NCBI GenBank assembly: GCA_039707655.1 | Contig: CM077673.1 | Coordinates: forward strand, 266,456,288 to 266,520,287 | DNA from: Elymus sibiricus | Taxonomy: Eukaryota > Streptophyta > Magnoliopsida > Poales > Poaceae | Length of the DNA stretch: 64,000 nt | Direction: 5' to 3' | Part shown: piece by piece, positions 35,136 to 47,700 of the stretch | Numbering within the stretch: the first letter of the stretch is position 1 | How the letters are laid out: the number at the start of each line of letters is the position of its first letter | Position numbers and translations under genes: made by a program | The notes under the pieces: model-generated | The model's database searches: none | Seen by the model: only the letters and a program-made list of their open reading frames with translations | Told to the model about the DNA's origin: nothing

Positions 35136-35790
35136 TCACGCCGAGTGTCCGGACCCACGACCACGGTATCCGTCTCCGCCTGAGCAGCTGCTGGTGCTGT
35201 TGGTAGGTTCTTGGGACTGCTGGGCGGCCTGGGCCTCATCCAGTAGACCTTGACAGCACGCAATCGCGCGCATGACAAGCCCGTGGAACCGCTCCATCTC
35301 TTTGTCTTCCCACTGGTAGCGAATTCCATGCATGACCTGCCCCCGCAAGATATCACGGTGGCAAACCTCTACTTCATCGGGGACGTCATCTCTGCCGACG
35401 AGGTGCTCGAGCCTGGCCACATGATAGTCGGGATCGACGATGACATGGGCGCCGGTGAGCTTGACGAAGCTGACCACATACCCGCTCATCAATGAACCGC
35501 ACAAGACTTTTGCCCATTCTTGGCAGGCCATCAGGCTGTTGAGGGGCACCAGTGACAACGACTCTTCCTCTTCAGGTGGTTCGTCGATCATGTTGACAAC
35601 AAGCTCTGGATCTTTTGCGTGATGGATGGCAAGAAACTCTTCATACTTCCCCTGCAATAAGACCACTACGCGCCCAAGGAACGGCATGACGAGATCAGTG
35701 CCGATGGGCCACGGCGCCACTAGCTCCTTCTCCTCATTGAAGATGTACTTCAAGAAGGGGCGAGGGTCATTGTCGGCCTCCGAGCTTTGG
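35136..35790 (-). pseudogene. 3' part of CACTA ORF interrupted by a chromovirus
   Basis: This minus-strand reading frame enters from the target site at 35790 and runs to a stop at 35136. Recognisable stretches are DPRPFLKYIFNEEKELVAPW, LVMPFLGRVVVLLQGKYEEF, an acidic DEPPEEEESL, VPLNSLMACQEWAKVLCGSL, and a Ser/Gly-rich tail. It is in frame with the 48409-48172 segment once the 12.4-kb insertion and one copy of the 5-bp duplication are disregarded; the junction falls inside a 39-bp repeat unit (NQSSE). The family is not recognised. The apparent ORF start at 35867 lies in the LTR and is an artefact of the insertion. Confidence 0.6.
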
Positions 35791-38700
35791 TGTGGCACCC
35801 CGGCTCGGAGAACCGGATTACCAGTGTTTCCAACCCAGAGATCATGTCTTCTGGAAACACACAACAACTTGGTACAGAACAGAACTGAACTTTATTGATA
35901 GAAGTCGAGTACAAGCGCATAATTTACAACGATGACGAGGCCAAAGGCACCCTCGGTGCTATGACAGTATCTACATTATTTATGTCACATAACAGGGCCT
36001 CGGAATACTAAGTGCTTTGAATGTAATCGCAAGCTCACAACAACCAAGTAATGCAGCAAACAATAGCATGGCAATCAACCTGATATTATCAAAGTAATTT
36101 ACTCACTGTACCGATCAACTTACTCTCTTCCGGGTTGTCCCACAACCCTCGGAATACTCATAACCACCGAGTACTTCCGAACACAAGACGAGTTCTTCCA
36201 TCATTAATAACACTGCTACGGTTGACCCTCTACTGAGGTCTGGTCGGGCTGTCCAATACCGTGGACGCGGCTATTCAAATAGATTTTTCACTCTGCAGAG
36301 GTTGCGCACTTTACCCACACCATGAAGCACCTGGCCTCGTGATCCCCTCTGGGTGGACCAGCGTTGCTTCAACAAAACCTGCCCGACTCGTGACTCTTTC
36401 ATCGTACCACCCGCACTCATCCTCCCCCGGAGGCTTGCCTTGGGTGGCCGCTGTGTCCTCATGACACCTGCCACCCTCGTGGCCAAACCAAGTAGTCCCA
36501 AACGGGGGCTACACTGTCCCAAACGGGGACAGACTGTCCCAAACGGGGACGCCGGCACATAACTCATCTATCAACAGGAATCACAGGGTTATCACCGCCT
36601 ACCTGATCAGGGTAGCACGTGTGCATAACCCTCCCTCTTTGGAGGTACCGGTGAAAGATCACGCAGTCAGGCCAAGTCAAGGCCGTCCCATACCGGCAAA
36701 TGTGACTCAAGACCAACCACTAATTCATTTATCAAATATAGTAGTTCAACACAATACTTGGGTATTTAAATATTACCATAATTTATCTATATCAAATAAA
36801 TCAACCTAATGCATGTAAAGATGCAATGCTATAGTAATGCATGCATGAAATGGGTATCATGGCTTGCCTTGCTCTGTTGGGTGGTTCAAACACTCTTGAT
36901 CTTCAAAAGCACCAAAATCTCCCTTTGAAATTATTTTCAAAATATAATTGAAACTGTCACATAAAGCATTTCTATTAAACAGAAATTCTGTGAACATAGG
37001 AAAAATACTAAAATTTGCCAGAAAATAAAGGGGTTCAAGACAAACACAATGCAAAAAGAATCAACTGAATTGGAGCTGTAGATAAAAAGTTATTAATGGT
37101 CAAAGTCCGGTCAAAAATCTGAAATATAAATAAAAAATCAGAAAACCTAATAGGGGCCATGTCAAAAGCGTAAAGTGGAGGGGCGCCTCCACTTACCGCT
37201 TCGGCCACGGGCTTGGGGTGGCCGAGAGGTGGGGCCTGTCATTTAAAACAGAGAGAGAGAGAGGAGGAGACAGAGACATGGTGGGGCTCCGGCGACGGTC
37301 GCCGGCGACAGAGACGGCGGCGGCGCTCGGAGATGATGGGAATGGATCGGGCGCTCAAGGACGGTCTCGCACATACCCGCAGCTTCTCCCGGGATGGACG
37401 GATGGCGTCGTCCCCTTCTTCTCCGGCGGCGGCAGCGTTCGATGGTCGTCGGAGATGCCCAATCCGGCGGCAATCCGATCGGGGAAAAGCTCTAGGAGGA
37501 CTAGGGAGATCCACTGGTCTCAATGGAGGGCTCAGGCGGGGCTAGGAAGGGGGTGGAGGAAGCGGTTGACAGAACTAGGGCGGCGGAGAAACTCCGGCGA
37601 AGCTCGAGGCCAGAGGGCCTCTCGGCCTTGGCTCTTGCTTGGGGAGGCCAATTGGAGGAGGAAGGAGGGGGATGAGGAGCTCGGAGAGGCCGGCGAGGCT
37701 ATTTATAGGCAGGGGGACGCGGGTGGCGAGCTCTCTGGAATGGCGGCGACGTGGCTACGCCACTGGAGCAAGGACGACGAGCTGGCCGTCGTGGAGCGGG
37801 GCAAAGGGACGGGAGAAGGCAGAGGCATTCAATGCGCGAAGGGACGGCTCGCTGGAGAAGACGACGGCGGGGCTGCCACTGTGCCCGCACGGGTCTCACA
37901 GTGCGGTGCTGCGGTGGCAGCCGGCGAGGGCTTCTCCGGCGAGGGGGAAGGGTCTGGAGGGGCTAGGTGGCTGTCGGGGAGCTGGTTGGCACTAGCGGAC
38001 GAGGTACGGCGACGCGGACGTCTCGCTCCGACGAGACCCGAGCCTGGCGGCGCCCAGAGCGCGGTTTTGGCAGGCTGGCTACGCGGTCACCGCGTGCACC
38101 GGCACCCGTGGCGTGCGCTGGCCTGCCACACCTTGTCTGGAGCTTTGTTCACGCGTACCACAGTCCCCCAGTGGCACTAGCTTGCCCAACAATCCACTGA
38201 GATGAGAGGTCTCACCACCAACAGCTTCTGGCTGCCAACTTGGGTAGGTTCTGGTGATGGAATTAGATGGAGATGGAACCAAAGGAGATGTCTGGGGCTA
38301 TCCAGGCTGGAAGGACTAGAGACTGGCAAGGTTTGCGAGAGTTTGAGAAAGAAAGGGATAGGGTTGCTTTGAAAACCATCATTCTGGTCCATAATTTAAA
38401 TGAGCTTGTGGTCCTCACATAGATGCTCTGCTAGTGTTGAAACTTGGTGGAAAGAAGTTATTTGACAGTGCACACCTGCCATAAAAATTGCAGATCAATG
38501 GTGCACCCCTAGCTGGTACTTCCTTCACAAAGGTTCAAAACTAGCAGAAACTTAACAGGGTCATGCTGCTCAAAATTTGCATTGGACCAGATGATGTTTT
38601 TGGATATTGGGGCTAGATAGGATCCCTAGGAGCTTGAGGAATTTATAGGGAATTTTCTGAGATAGGAAAAATGGGGTTGCTTCACAATGGACAGATTCTG

Positions 38701-39090
38701 GTCAGAAACAAAATAATTATTCTGGCCAAACCTTTCCATTGGGCAAAGGAATATTTTTGGAGATTATGGAATCATATGATGGTGAAAAGATGGGGAAAAA
38801 GTTTGGGAATTAATTGGCCATCCAAACTATAGGTTGCTTCACAACCCATAGTAATGACATAAATTCCCAAATTAAGAAAATGATTTTAGGGAAAAGATTA
38901 AATATAGGAAAAATTGTCCAAGAGAGGCATGGAAGGATTTTATCAAGATGATGAAGGTTTTTGGTTGCTTGAGGAAAAAGTTAACAAGACATAGGTCAAT
39001 TCAACTGGAAAGGTTTTGAAAATCAACTAAATTGCAAATAAAACCCAAATAATTTTGAAAAGAAAAAGTTGCCAAAATCAGGGTGTCACA
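35791..39090 (-). repeat. 3' LTR (3300 bp)
   Basis: On minus it starts TGTGACACCCTGATTTTGGC at 39090 and ends GGGTGCCACA at 35791. The TATAAATA box at 37707-37700 is followed by a GC-rich leader. Three tandem roughly 20-bp units with core gtcccaaacggggac lie at 36497-36553. Relative to the partner it lacks about 139 bases after 36017 and has 57 extra bases at 37870-37926. Confidence 0.85.
37700..37707 (-). promoter_or_regulatory. TATA box of chromovirus 3' LTR
   Basis: Minus-strand TATAAATA in the context CTGCCTATAAATAGCC. The same box is at 46847-46840 in the 5' LTR, where it would drive the genomic transcript. Confidence 0.65.
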
Positions 39091-42000
39091 AACCTACCCC
39101 CCTTAGAATGAATCTCGTCCTCGAGATTCGGTTGCTCAGGGAACAAGTATGGATATGCAGATCTTAGGAAGTCTTCCCTTTCCCATGTAGCCTCTTCCTC
39201 GGTGTGGTGCTCCCATAGCACCTTGTAAAACCCGATTACCTTGCTCCTGGTAGTTCTTTCCATCTCATCCTGGATCCTGACAGGTTTCTCTTCGTAGGTC
39301 AGGTCTTTTGCCAGTTCTAACTCACTCATATCCGCTTGTTTGATTGGTGGTGCAATGCACTTCCTTAATTGTGATATATGAAAAACATCGTAAACTTCCG
39401 ACAATTCTGGTGGTAGTTCCAACTGATATGCCACTCTGCCTCTTCTAGCAACCACTGGAAATGGGCCGATATATCATGGCGCAAGTTTTCCCCGAGTATG
39501 GAATCTCTTCACTCCCTTCATGGGGGTTACTCGAAGGTACGCATACTCTCCGGGTTCAAAGGTCACTTCCCGGTGCTTTGGATCATAGTAACTCTTCTGT
39601 CGGGACTTGGCTGCTCGAAGACGCTCTTGAATGTCCTTGACTTGCTTCTCAGCCTCGAGCATCAAGTCTGTACCAAAGATTCGGCTATCCCCTGTCTGAG
39701 ACCAGTTCAACGGGGTGCGGCACTTTCGTCCTTATAATGCCTCAAACGGTGACATCTTCAGACTTGACTGATAACTGTTGTTATAGGAGAATTCCGCATA
39801 AGGTAGACTGTCTTCCCATTTGGGTCCATGGGTGAGAGCACATGACCGAAGCATGTCCTCTAGTATCTGGTTCACTCTTTCTGTCTGCCCGTCTGTCTGC
39901 GGGTGGTATGCCGTGCTATGCTTCAGCATGGTTCCCAAAGCTTGGTGTAGTCGCAGCCAGAATGCTGAGGTGAATAGGGAACCTCTGTCTGAGGTGATGG
40001 ACTTAGGGACTCCACGGAGGCTGACTATCCGGGACATGTAGAGCTGTGCCAGCTGATTTGCGTTGAAAGTGGTCTTTACTGGAATGAAGTGAGCCACTTT
40101 CGTGAGTATGTCCACAATGACCCAAATAGCATCATTGCCTTTTGTTGACTTGGGTAGTCCAACAATAGAGTCCATGCATATGTCGTCCCACTTCCACTGG
40201 GGTACCGGTAAGGGTTGCAGTAGCCCAGCGGGTTTCTGGTGTTCCGCCTTAACCTTGTTGCAAATATCACAGCAGGCGACATAGTATGCTATATCTCTTC
40301 GCATTCCTGGCCACCAAAATGTCTCTCTCAAATCCTGATACATTTTTGTGCCTCCCGGGTGGATAGAGTATGAGGACTCATGAGCTTCTTTGAGTATTTG
40401 CTGCCTTAGATTATCCTGATCGGGCACGCATATCCGCTTTTCGAACCATACGGTGCCTTGATCATCCACGTGGAAGGACTTGACTTTCCCTTTCGGAATC
40501 AGCTCCTTGATGTTTTTGATTCCTTCATCGGGCTCTTGGGCCTGCTTGATTTCTTCCATAAGGGTGGGAGTAATTTCCAACGTGTCCGAGGTAATTGGGC
40601 CGCATAGCACCATGTTGAGCTCAGCGAACTCTTCTTGTAACCTTGGATGCAGACTTCCCATAAGTGCATTCACGGTGCCTTGCTTTCTGCTGAGAGCGTC
40701 CGCGACCACATTAGCTTTCCCCGGATGATAGTGTATCCCAATGTCATAGTGCTTGACTAGTTCAAGCCATCTTCGTTGCCTGAGATTCAGGTCAGGTTGG
40801 GTGAAAATATACTTGAGACTCTTATGGTCCGTGTATATTTCACAGCGTTGTCCAATGAGGTAATGCCTCCAAATCTTCAGGGCATGAACTACGGCTGCTA
40901 ATTCCAAATCATGTGTGGGGTAGTTCTCCTCATGGGGTCGTAGCTGTCTGGATGCATATGCTACAACCTTCCCTTCTTGCATCAGTACGCATCCGATTCC
41001 ATGTCTGGAAGCATCACAGTAGATATCAAAACCCTTGTGTATGTCTGGAAGGACTAGAACAGGTGTTGTAGTGAGCCTAGTCTTTAACTCCAGGAAACTA
41101 CTGTCACATTCCGTCGTCCAGACAAACCTTTGATTCTTCTTGAGCAACTCCGTCAGGGGCTTGGCTATTTTAGAGAAGCCTTCTATGAAACATCGATAAT
41201 AACCTGCCAATCCCAAGAAACTATGGACTTCGGTCACCGTGGCTGGTGTCTTCCAATTCAGCACCGCAGTTACCTTGCTGGGGTCGACGGCTACTCCTTG
41301 TTCTGACAGAATGTGCCCCCAAAATCCCACCTCTTTTAGCCAAAATGCACACTTGCTAAATTTGGCATACATGCGGTGATCTCTTAATCTTTCCAGGACA
41401 GCTCGGAGATGCTGCTTATGCTCTTCTTCATCCTTGGAATATATCAGGATATCGTCGATGAACACCACCACGAATTTATCCAGAAAGTCCATGAAGACTT
41501 TATTCATCATGCTCATGAAGTAGGCTGGAGCATTTGTCAACCCAAATGACATGACTATAAATTCATACAGGCCATATCGGGTGGTGAACGCTGTCTTGGG
41601 AATGTCCTCTTTCCTGATTTTTAACTGATGATATCCGGTTCGGAGGTCAATCTTGGAGAATACCCGGGCTCCATTCAGCTGGTCGAACAAGTCATCAATG
41701 CGGGGAAGCGGGTACTTGTTCTTAATAGTGACCTCGTTCAGCCTATGCACATACGTAGACTTCCATCCTTCTTCTTGACGAAGAGCACAGGTGACCCCCA
41801 TGGCGAGATGCTTGGACGAATATACCCTTTTTGCAACAATTCATCTAGTTGCTTCTTTAGCTCAACCAACTCTGGACCTGGCATACGATAGTATTTCTTG
41901 TAAATTGGGGCGGTGCCGGGAACCACTTCGATTGCAAATTCCAACTCCCGGTCAGGAGGCATCCCTGGCAATTCCTCAGGAAATACATCAGGAAATTCGC

Positions 42001-42500
42001 AAACTACCGAAATCAAGTTCATATCCGTGGCGGTAGTTTGGTATGCCATTCCCTTCCTTGTTCTCATCGTGCTGGCAAGGAATTGAACTATTTGTCCGGT
42101 TCGGTTAACCAGTGTTACTGTCCGGTTGGCGCAATTGATGCACACCTGATGCGGTGTCAACCAGTCCATTCCCAGTATTACGTCCAATCCCGAAGATTCA
42201 ATGGCAATGAGTGCAGCTGGAAATTTAACTCCATGAATTGAAATTTCCAGATCTCTATAGATCAAATTGGTTCTGAGCAGGGAGCCAGGGGATTGTACCA
42301 CCATGATTTTGTCTAAAAGCGACGGAGAAAATTTGTGCATGGTGGCAAAACTCCGCGAAATAAACGAGTGAGAAGCCCCAGAATCAAATAAAATTACTGC
42401 AGGTATGTCGTTAACAGAAAACATACCAAGGACTACTTCTGGAGCTTCACAGGCTTCCTCAGCGGAGATATGGTGGACGCATCCGTGGCAGACATTATGA
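39078..42500 (-). pseudogene. Chromovirus pol: protease-RT-RNase H-integrase-chromodomain, broken
   Basis: Protease: LFDSGASHSFIS near 42390, followed by [25 protein letters not shown] and the catalytic FIDDILIYS around 41460. RNase [13 protein letters not shown] and [12 protein letters not shown]. Integrase: an H-H-C-C zinc finger (HPGGTKM ... CCDIC) and DDE segments with [12 protein letters not shown]-terminus: chromodomain-like residues RSKVIGFYKVLWE and EEATWERED. Frame breaks are a roughly 10-base deletion near 41750 just after the SLRMCI segment of RT, TAA at 39732-39734 and TGA at 39474-39476. The true stop at 39078 lies 13 bases inside the 3' LTR. The chromodomain is known to target such elements to heterochromatin. 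The element cannot make a full polyprotein. Confidence 0.85.
39091..39109 (-). other. Polypurine tract overlapping coding sequence
   Basis: Minus-strand CTAAGGGGGGTAGGTT abuts the 3' LTR start. It is simultaneously read as codons for the last residues of the polyprotein (SKGGRF). Confidence 0.65.
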
Positions 42501-42511
42501 TTCGGGCGGCG

Positions 42512-43552
42512 TCAAATAGTGTTGACCTGCGGCTTGACGTCGGCGGATGACTTCCCATTGTTGGTGGGGCACTGTTTGGAGTAGTGTCCACTTTGGCCGC
42601 AAGTGAAGCATGTATTGTTGCGGCGGCAGTCCTCTATCACGGGCTGTTTGCCGAAGGCCTTGGTCTGGCTCACTGCCTTGTTATTGTTGCTGCCATTGCT
42701 CCTGGTAGGCTTATATTCAGATGTGCCTGGCTGCCAGGTGCGTGGCTTCTGCGCAAACGGCTCACGATTGTCCTTCTTTGGTTCAAACTTCCGCTTTTGG
42801 TTCTCGTGCCCGGACTTATGCTCCCTTTCGGCTATGAAGGCCTTGTTCACCAGTGTCTGAAAGTCAGGAAAGTCTAGCATGCATAGCTAGCAACGGAAGA
42901 AGTGATTCAGTCCCCCTAGAAACCGATCTATTTTCCTCTCTTCGGTGGCCACATCATGAGTAGAGTACCGTGACAGATTGTTGAACTTATTGAGGTACTC
43001 TGCTACCGATATATTTCCTTGTGTCAGAGCAAGGAACTCCCTTTGCTTCACCTTCATTATGCCAGTAGGAATATGATATTTGCGGAATAATTCCTTAAAC
43101 TTCTCCCAGGTGATTTCTTCTTCAGAAGACCTTGTTGCCTTTATGTTATCCCACCAAATAGCTGCTGGCCCTTCCAGGTAGTGAGTGGCAAACGGAACCT
43201 TGTCTGAATCCTCGCAATGGGCTATTTCCAACTTCTTTTCTATAGTCCTTAGCCAATCGTCTGCTTCTATAGGATCCACAGCTTGACCAAAATTGGGTGG
43301 CTTTGTGCGCTGGAAATCAGACAGCCTGGAGAGTGATCCATTATGATTGTGGTTCTGACCTACCATAACCTGCATACTCTTCAGGAATTCCATAAGATCC
43401 TGGTTTCTCTTTTCTTCAAACATCCTCATAATCTGGTCAGTGGTTGGTGTTTGAGGTGGTGGGGGTGGTAAGTCTTCTGGTGCTTGACCTGCTTGTCTGG
43501 CGGATCGACGAATAGGGGTTCCATCGCCACCTTGGCTACAACTTCTCTTCAT
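42512..43552 (-). pseudogene. Chromovirus gag with CCHC zinc knuckle, one internal stop
   Basis: ATG at 43552 opens a gag frame. Recognisable parts are a Pro-rich segment near residues 25-37, the gag core (RTKPPNFGQAVDPIEADDWL, then YLEGPAAIWWDNI and KFKELFRKYHIP) and, after a TAG stop at 42887-42889, a basic region and the zinc knuckle CFTCGQSGHYSKQC near 42590. A TGA at 42512-42514 then separates it from the protease frame. In intact Tekay-type relatives gag and pol form one ORF, so both stops are probably disabling mutations. Confidence 0.8.
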
Positions 43553-43787
43553 CCTAAATTTTGTTCCCAGTGCAAAATACCGAATCGATGAGCAACATCC
43601 ATAAGGGAAACGCAGTCATATGACACCAAAAGAAAATACGCGAAAACGGCGAATAAAGCAAACCACATAATTATACAAGATAACCCAACATCATACATGG
43701 CAAGCTAGTAAGGGGATATCATCGCTAACTGCTCATACGGCAGTTGACATAAGCGAAGATGCATGCTCAACAACTCAAGCCTCCACT

Positions 43788-44624
43788 CTAGCGGCGCTGA
43801 TGGCACGAACACTGCCAGACCACAGACTCCTCGTCGTCTGATCCTGAGTCGGAGTCGGAACTGATGATGTGGATCTCATCCTCCGGATCAAAGGAAACAC
43901 GACGACGCTGCTGGGACGGTTCTCCTTCTGGGGAAGAATGAGCACGACGCCTCAGCATCGGAGCAGCTGGAGTGGCAAGGAGTGAGGCCCATTCAGCAGG
44001 GGTCTCACGACGGCTACCAGACGAAAAGCCTGGTGGCACATTGGAGGTGGAAGGAGCCTCAAATCTGGGTGGAGGTGGAACTGGTGGTGGATATATGGGT
44101 GGATAGATAGGCTGAGGTGGAGGTGGCACCGGAGTCACGGCTGCAAGTGCTGCTAAGACACGAGACAGCTCCTCAGCCAGGGATATGATCGTACGATAGC
44201 TGGCGTTCAGATAGCGAGACAGCACAGCAGTCGCACGGTCACACGCCGGGTCAACAGGAGCGAAAATGACTCGCCCTGTCGTAGGCGACATGGTGGGATA
44301 GTGGAAGAAACCTAGATGAGTCTGCATCTCAACCTCGTGGAAGCGCAGGTCAGTGAGAGCCTCCATTGCGGCAAACTGGATCGCCAACTCCGGGGTGGAA
44401 GCTGTTCCGCCTTTGGTAGAGCGAGAGTAGCAACCAAGGTCCGAGCTCGTGACCAGGAAAGCCTTTGCATGGTACTCGTACACTAACTCAGCAAGCTGCT
44501 CCCGAAACACCTGGTACACTGGATCTTCGCCGTGAGGGTACAGTCGAAGCCAGACGTTTCGGAGCAGTACTGGAAAGGTGGAGGGTGTAGGCTCAAAATG
44601 GTAGTGGTATGGAACTGGTGCCAT
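43788..44624 (-). CDS. Extra ORF upstream of gag in the chromovirus
   Basis: An intact 278-residue ORF lies between the PBS and gag on the same strand, where Tekay/Del elements normally have only leader sequence. It starts at 44624, about 150 bases inside the PBS. Features: an N-terminal globular part with STFPVLLRNVWLRLYPHGED and a helix-forming segment, TPELAIQFAAMEALTDLRFH; a Pro-rich stretch (PPPPQPIYPPIYPPP) near residues 168-184; a basic patch, RRRAHS; and an acidic Ser-rich tail with DSDSGSDDEES. No zinc knuckle, enzyme motif or membrane segment is visible. The intact frame next to a broken gag-pol suggests either recent decay or weak selection. Function unknown; capture of a host gene fragment is possible. 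Confidence 0.55.
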   Translation of the reverse strand: MAPVPYHYHFEPTPSTFPVLLRNVWLRLYPHGEDPVYQVFREQLAELVYEYHAKAFLVTSSDLGCYSRSTKGGTASTPELAIQFAAMEALTDLRFHEVEMQTHLGFFHYPTMSPTTGRVIFAPVDPACDRATAVLSRYLNASYRTIISLAEELSRVLAALAAVTPVPPPPQPIYPPIYPPPVPPPPRFEAPSTSNVPPGFSSGSRRETPAEWASLLATPAAPMLRRRAHSSPEGEPSQQRRRVSFDPEDEIHIISSDSDSGSDDEESVVWQCSCHQRR

Positions 44625-44773
44625 CTACACTTACAATGCCCACGGTTAGTGAAACAATGAATCATGATGCATGCCATGCAACAATCAAATGTAGCAAGCA
44701 AGATGCACACTCAAGATCCTACACTAATCGCGATTCTAGCGCAGGCTAACTAGGGTGTCCTACAGTCAGCACG

Positions 44774-44785
44774 GCTCTGGTACCA
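44774..44785 (-). other. Primer-binding site, tRNA-Met type (one mismatch)
   Basis: Minus-strand TGGTACCAGAGC, one base different from the usual TGGTATCAGAGC, lies five bases inside the 5' LTR boundary at 44791. Confidence 0.75.
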
Positions 44786-44790
44786 AGCGT

Positions 44791-47700
44791 TGTGGCACCC
44801 CGGCTCAGAGAACCGGATTACCAGTGTTTCCAACCCAGAGATCATGTCTTCTGGAAACACACAACAACTTGGTACAGAAGAGAACTGAACTTTATTGATA
44901 GAAGTCGAGTACAAGCGCATAATTTACAACGATGACGAGGCCAAAGGCACCCTCGGTGCTATGACAGTATCTACATTATTTATGTCACATAACAGGGCCT
45001 CGGAATACTAAGTGCTTCTATGGCGTAGCAAAACATAGCGCAACTCCATCCACAGGGACACTGCTGTGGACACATCCTAGTTATCGTAGCACGAACCCTC
45101 AGGACCTCCGTCCTCGGCTTCTCCTGCATCTGGCATGATACGCCAGGTGAGTACTTTGAATGTACTCGCAAGCTCACAACAACCAAGTAATGCAGCAAAC
45201 AATAGCATGGCAATCAACCTGATATTATCAAAGTAATTTACTCACTGTACCGATCAACTTACTCTCTTCCGGGTTGTCCCACAACCCTCGGAATACTCAT
45301 AACCACCGAGTACTTCCGAACACAAGACGAGTTCTTCCATCATTAATAACACTGCTACGGTTGACCCTCTACTGAGGTCTGGTCGGGCTGTCCAATACCG
45401 TGGACGCGGCTATTCGAATAGATTTTTCACTCTGCAGAGGTTGCGCACTTTACCCACACCATGAAACACCTGGCCTCGTGATCCCCTCTGGGTGGACCAG
45501 CGTTGCTTCAACAAAACCTGCCCGACTCGTGACTCTTTCATCGTACCACCGGCACTCATCCTCCCCCGGAGGCTTGCCTTGGGTGGCCCCTGTGTCCTCA
45601 TGACACCTGCCACCCTCGTGGCCAAACCAAGTAGTCCCAAACGAGGGCTACACTGTCCCAAACGGGGACAGACTGTCCCAAACGGGGACGCCAGCACATA
45701 ACTCATCTATCAACTGGGCTCACAGGGTTATCACCGCCTACCTGATCAGGGTAGCACGCGTGCATAACCCTCCCTCTTTGGAGGTACCGGTGAAAGATCA
45801 CGCAGTCAGGCCAAGTCAAGGCCGTCCCATACCGGCAAATGTGACTCAAGACCAACCACTAATTCATTTATCAAATATAGTAGTTCAACACAATACTTGG
45901 GTATTTAAATATTACCATAATTTATCTATATCAAATAAATCAACCTAATGCATGTAAAGATGTAATGCTATAGTAATGCATGCATGAAATGGGTATCATG
46001 GCTTGCCTTGCTCTGTTGGGTGGTTCAAACACTCTTGATCTTCAAAAGCACCAAAATCTCCCTTTGAAATTATTTTCAAAATATAATTGAAACTGTCACA
46101 TAAAGCATTTCTATTAAACAGAAATTCTGTGAACATAGGAAAAATACCAAAATTTGCCAGAAAATAAAGGGGTTCAAGACAAACACAATGCAAAAAGAAT
46201 CAACTGAATTGGAGCTGTAGATAAAAAGTTATTAATGGTCAATGTCCGGTCAAAAATCTGAAATATAAATAAAAAAATCAGAAAACCTAATAGGGGCCAC
46301 GTCAAAAGCGTAAAGTGGAGGGGCGCCTCCACTTACCGCTTCGGCCGCGGGCTTGGGGTGGCCGACAGGTGGGGCTTATCGTTTAAAACAGAGAGAGAGA
46401 GAGGAGGAGACAGAGACAGGGCGGGGCTCCGGCGACGGTCGCCGGCGACAGAGACGGCGGCGGTGCTCGGAGATGATGGGAATGGATCGGGCACTCAAGG
46501 ACGGTCTCGCACGTACCCGCAGCTTCTCCGGGGATGGACGGATGGCATCATCCCCTTCTTCTCCGGCGGCGGCAGCGTTCGGTGGTCGTCGGAGAGGCCC
46601 AATCCGGCGGCAATCCGATCGGGGAAAAGCTCTAGGAGGACTAGGGAGATCCACTGGTCTCAATGGAGGGCTCAGGCGGGGCTAGGAAGGGGGTGGAGGA
46701 AGCGGTTGACAGAACTAGGGCAGCGGAGCAACTCCCACGAAGCTCGAGGCCAGAGGGCCTCTCGGCCTTGGCTCTTGCTTGGGGAGGCCAATTGGAGGAG
46801 GAAGGAGGGGGATGAGGAGCTCGGAGAGGCCGGCGAGGCTATTTATAGGCAGGGGGACGCGGGCGGCGAGCTCTCTGGAATGGCGGCGACGTGGCTACGC
46901 CACTGGAGCAAGGACGGCGAGCTGGCCGTCGTGGAGCGGGGCGAAGGGACGGGAGAATGCAGAGGCATTCAATGCGCGAAGGGACGGATCGCTGGAGAAG
47001 ACGACGGCGAGGGCTTCTCCGGCGAGGGGGAAGGGTCTGGAGGGGCTAGGTGGCTATCGAGGAGCTGGTCGGCACTAGCGGACGAGGTACGGCGACGCGG
47101 ACGTCTCGCTCCGACGAGACACGAGCCCGGCGGCGCCCAGAGCGCGGTTTTGGCAGGCTGGCTACGCGGTCACCGCGTGCACCGGCACCCGTGGCGTGCG
47201 CTGGCCTGCCACACCTTGTCTGGAGCTTTGTTCACGCATACCACAGTCCCCCAGTGGCACTAGCTTGCCCAACAATCCACTGAGATGAGAGGTCTCATCA
47301 CCAACAGCTTCTGGCTGCCAACTTGGTCTGGTTCTGGTGATGGAATTAGATGGAGATGGAACCAAAGGAGATGTCTGGGGCTATCCAGGCTGGAAGGACT
47401 AGAGACTGGCAAGGTTTGAGAGAGTTTGAGAAAGAAAGGGATAAGGTTGCTTTGAAAACCATCATTCTGGTCCAGAATTTAAATGAGTTTGTGGTCCTCA
47501 CATAGATGCTCTGCTAGTGTTGAAACTTGGTGGAAAGAAGTTATTTGACAGTGCACACCTGCCATAAAAATTGCAGATCAATGGTGCACCCCTAGCTGGT
47601 ACTTCCTTCACAAAGGTTCAAAACTAGTAGAAACTTAACAGGGTCATGCTGCTCAAAATTTGCATTGGACCAGATGATGTTTTTGGATATTGGGGCTAGA

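Noticed and set aside
37218..38180. 320-residue ORF on plus (and its homologue at 46358-47263)
   Set aside because: It lies antisense in the GC-rich leader of a chromovirus LTR, is present in both LTR copies with frame-disrupting indels, and has only Arg/Gly/Glu-rich low complexity.
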